From Lysinibacillus sp. JNUCC-52 (GTDB lineage Bacteria; Bacillota; Bacilli; Bacillales_A; Planococcaceae), in the NCBI RefSeq assembly GCF_015999545.1, contig NZ_CP065546.1:1302001-1366000 (forward strand): a DNA stretch of 64,000 nucleotides. Reading direction: 5' to 3'. How positions within the stretch are numbered: the first letter of the stretch is position 1; each line of letters starts with the position of its first letter. Of this stretch, positions 63,070 through 64,000 are shown one piece after another. The translations under genes were made by a program, and so were the position numbers. The notes below the pieces were generated by a model that was not told the DNA's origin, ran no database searches, and worked only from the letters and a program-made list of their open reading frames with translations.

Positions 63070-63817
63070 CCCATTCCTCCTTCTGTAATGTGACCGTTAG
63101 TTCTTCAAAATTACCATCTTGCTCAACAAGGACAATCTGACGTTTCATCAGTTCCAGCAGTGATAAAAACGTTAAAATCAATGTTGGTTTATCCTCATAG
63201 GGAAAAAGCTCGAAAAATGACGCACGTCCACCTGTGGAACGTAAAGAATTCACAACAGAACGCATTTGATCCTTAACGGAGCGCTCCTGTCTCGTGACAG
63301 TTGTTTTCAATGGCTTTTTCAATTTTTTTCTGCGCATCAGCTTTTGGAAGGCGCCAAGCATATCATATATATTGACATTCATATCGAACAACGCCATTTG
63401 TTCATCTGAAGCCAATCCCGATAAATCTGAAGGTGGTCTTGTAAACACCTGCGCTCTATCCGATTCAAGCTCCTGTAGATTGCCTGCCGCTTCTTTATAT
63501 TTTTTATATTCTATTAAACGTTGCACCAGTTCCTCACGAGGGTCAGGTCCATCGACTTCAATTTCCGCATCCTCTAGCTCTCCTTCATGTATCGGTAGGA
63601 GCATACGGCTTTTAATGGCTAAAAGTGTAGCAGCCATCACTAAATACTCACTCGCCTCATTTAATTCCAGAACCTGCATGGCATGAATATGATCTATATA
63701 TTGTTGCGTAATTTCTGCCATTGGAATATCATAGATATCAATTTCCAATCTGTGAATTAAGTGCAATAATAGATCAAGAGGTCCTGAAAAGGCTTCTAAT
63801 TTTACTTCATAAGACAT
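63038..63817 (-). CDS. scpA: Segregation and condensation protein ScpA (kleisin)
   Basis: In the 259-residue kleisin the N-terminal FSGPLDLLLHLIHRLEIDIYDIPM region (residues about 9-32) binds the SMC neck, and the C-terminal winged helix (about 185-240, with GRASFFELFP and LELMKRQIVLVEQDG) binds the SMC head. It bridges SMC heads with ScpB. Head of the scpA-scpB pair, divergent from a DUF309 gene as in B. subtilis. Confidence 0.96.
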   Translation of the reverse strand: MSYEVKLEAFSGPLDLLLHLIHRLEIDIYDIPMAEITQQYIDHIHAMQVLELNEASEYLVMAATLLAIKSRMLLPIHEGELEDAEIEVDGPDPREELVQRLIEYKKYKEAAGNLQELESDRAQVFTRPPSDLSGLASDEQMALFDMNVNIYDMLGAFQKLMRRKKLKKPLKTTVTRQERSVKDQMRSVVNSLRSTGGRASFFELFPYEDKPTLILTFLSLLELMKRQIVLVEQDGNFEELTVTLQKEEWDDDENNDPTK

Positions 63818-63872
63818 TATTTTACCACCCTGATATTCAATGTTCTTTTAGTATAGTGGAAAGGAGTCCAAA

Positions 63873-64000
63873 ATGCATCCACAGCACCATACTTTATTTA
63901 TAGATTACTGTGCCTATTTCAATGGCAATGGGGATTTTTTTGAATGCCATGAAGTACTTGAGGAATATTGGAAGGACCTCGCGCCTGGCAATAAAAATCA
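63873..64000 (+). CDS. DUF309-family protein, C-terminus cut by window edge
   Basis: The first 42 codons are present. ATG 63873 follows AAAGGAG. The visible FFECHEVLEEYWKD is the hallmark of DUF309 (helical bundle with conserved His/Glu, as in B. subtilis YpuF, which lies next to scpA). The function is unknown. Confidence 0.88.
   Translation, partial: MHPQHHTLFIDYCAYFNGNGDFFECHEVLEEYWKDLAPGNKN

Noticed and set aside
1..64000. CRISPR array, tRNA, rRNA, prophage or insertion-sequence genes
   Set aside because: I looked for direct repeats with unique spacers, tRNA-like cloverleaf ends, rRNA signatures and transposase or integrase motifs. The only arrays are the 21-bp-period ones, which have no spacers; no RNA genes or transposases were recognised.

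Overview
The window looks like chromosomal DNA of a low-GC, endospore-forming Gram-positive bacterium of the Bacillaceae/Caryophanaceae type, most likely Lysinibacillus or a close relative. The assignment rests on gene content and order, not on a database search. A block matching the Bacillus subtilis scpA-scpB-dacB-rluB-resABCDE-sigX-rsiX region runs on the minus strand from about 51.2 to 63.8 kb. There is also a CwlJ-type spore germination hydrolase, an Opu-type glycine betaine transporter, a GlnR/TnrA-type box before glnA, and strong AGGAGG-type ribosome binding sites.

Layout. 0-1.6 kb: the front part of an ABC transporter ATPase, then 1.1 kb without a gene. 1.6-5.3 kb (minus): ribA-like, ribD-like, FAD monooxygenase and a HAD nucleotidase as one operon. 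5.4-9.4 kb (plus): a BusR-like regulator and an opuAA-AB-AC compatible-solute transporter, with a palindromic operator between them. 9.6-10.5 kb (minus): a paired SMR exporter under a guanidine-I (ykkC) riboswitch. 10.5-32.2 kb: an accessory stretch, nearly all on the minus strand. It holds a PstS-like protein, cwlJ, small membrane proteins, acetyltransferases, phosphotransferases, DinB, a methyltransferase, orphan DUF proteins and a broken chemoreceptor. It also contains an EamA transporter with an unusual leader, an MFS exporter, cytidine deaminase and a second glycine-betaine-binding lipoprotein. 32.2-43 kb: mixed housekeeping and accessory genes (cupin, YbaK-like deacylase, an ATP-grasp/DUF1190-like pair, DUF418, a PLA2-like protein, an AraC regulator, ilvE, a tautomerase, PhzF, Nudix). 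43.1-51 kb: a small lipoprotein, glnA, a three-gene RsbW-like/chemoreceptor/STAS operon, an SNF symporter, and ribU under an FMN riboswitch. 51.2-64 kb: rsiX, sigX, resE, resD, resC, resB, resA, rluB, a membrane protein, a dacB-like gene, scpB, scpA and the start of a DUF309 gene.

Main non-ordinary signals. (1) The same operator, AAGTAACAAC-N16-GTTGTTACTT, overlaps a TTGACA promoter both before opuAA and before the distant second betaine-binding protein, so both are probably under the BusR-like regulator. These two binding proteins are circular permutations of each other. (2) Three intergenic arrays (32.3, 43.4 and 51.1 kb) have an exact 21-bp period, two DNA helical turns, with related CGGCGATT/TCCGCGATT cores. 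(3) Three convergent gene junctions (9.4, 37.5 and 48.3 kb) carry a composite element: two direct copies of a 21-bp motif (AATTGTTTGnGTGCCTGrCAC) flanking a hairpin. A lone copy lies at 60.5 kb. (4) A 37-codon leader ORF with a Pro-Pro-Pro run and two mutually exclusive RNA stems precedes the EamA transporter. (5) A chemoreceptor is flanked by an anti-sigma-type kinase and a STAS antagonist. (6) A membrane protein gene appears to use an ATT start codon behind an ideal ribosome binding site.

All identifications come from reading the sequence and recalled family knowledge; no searches were run.
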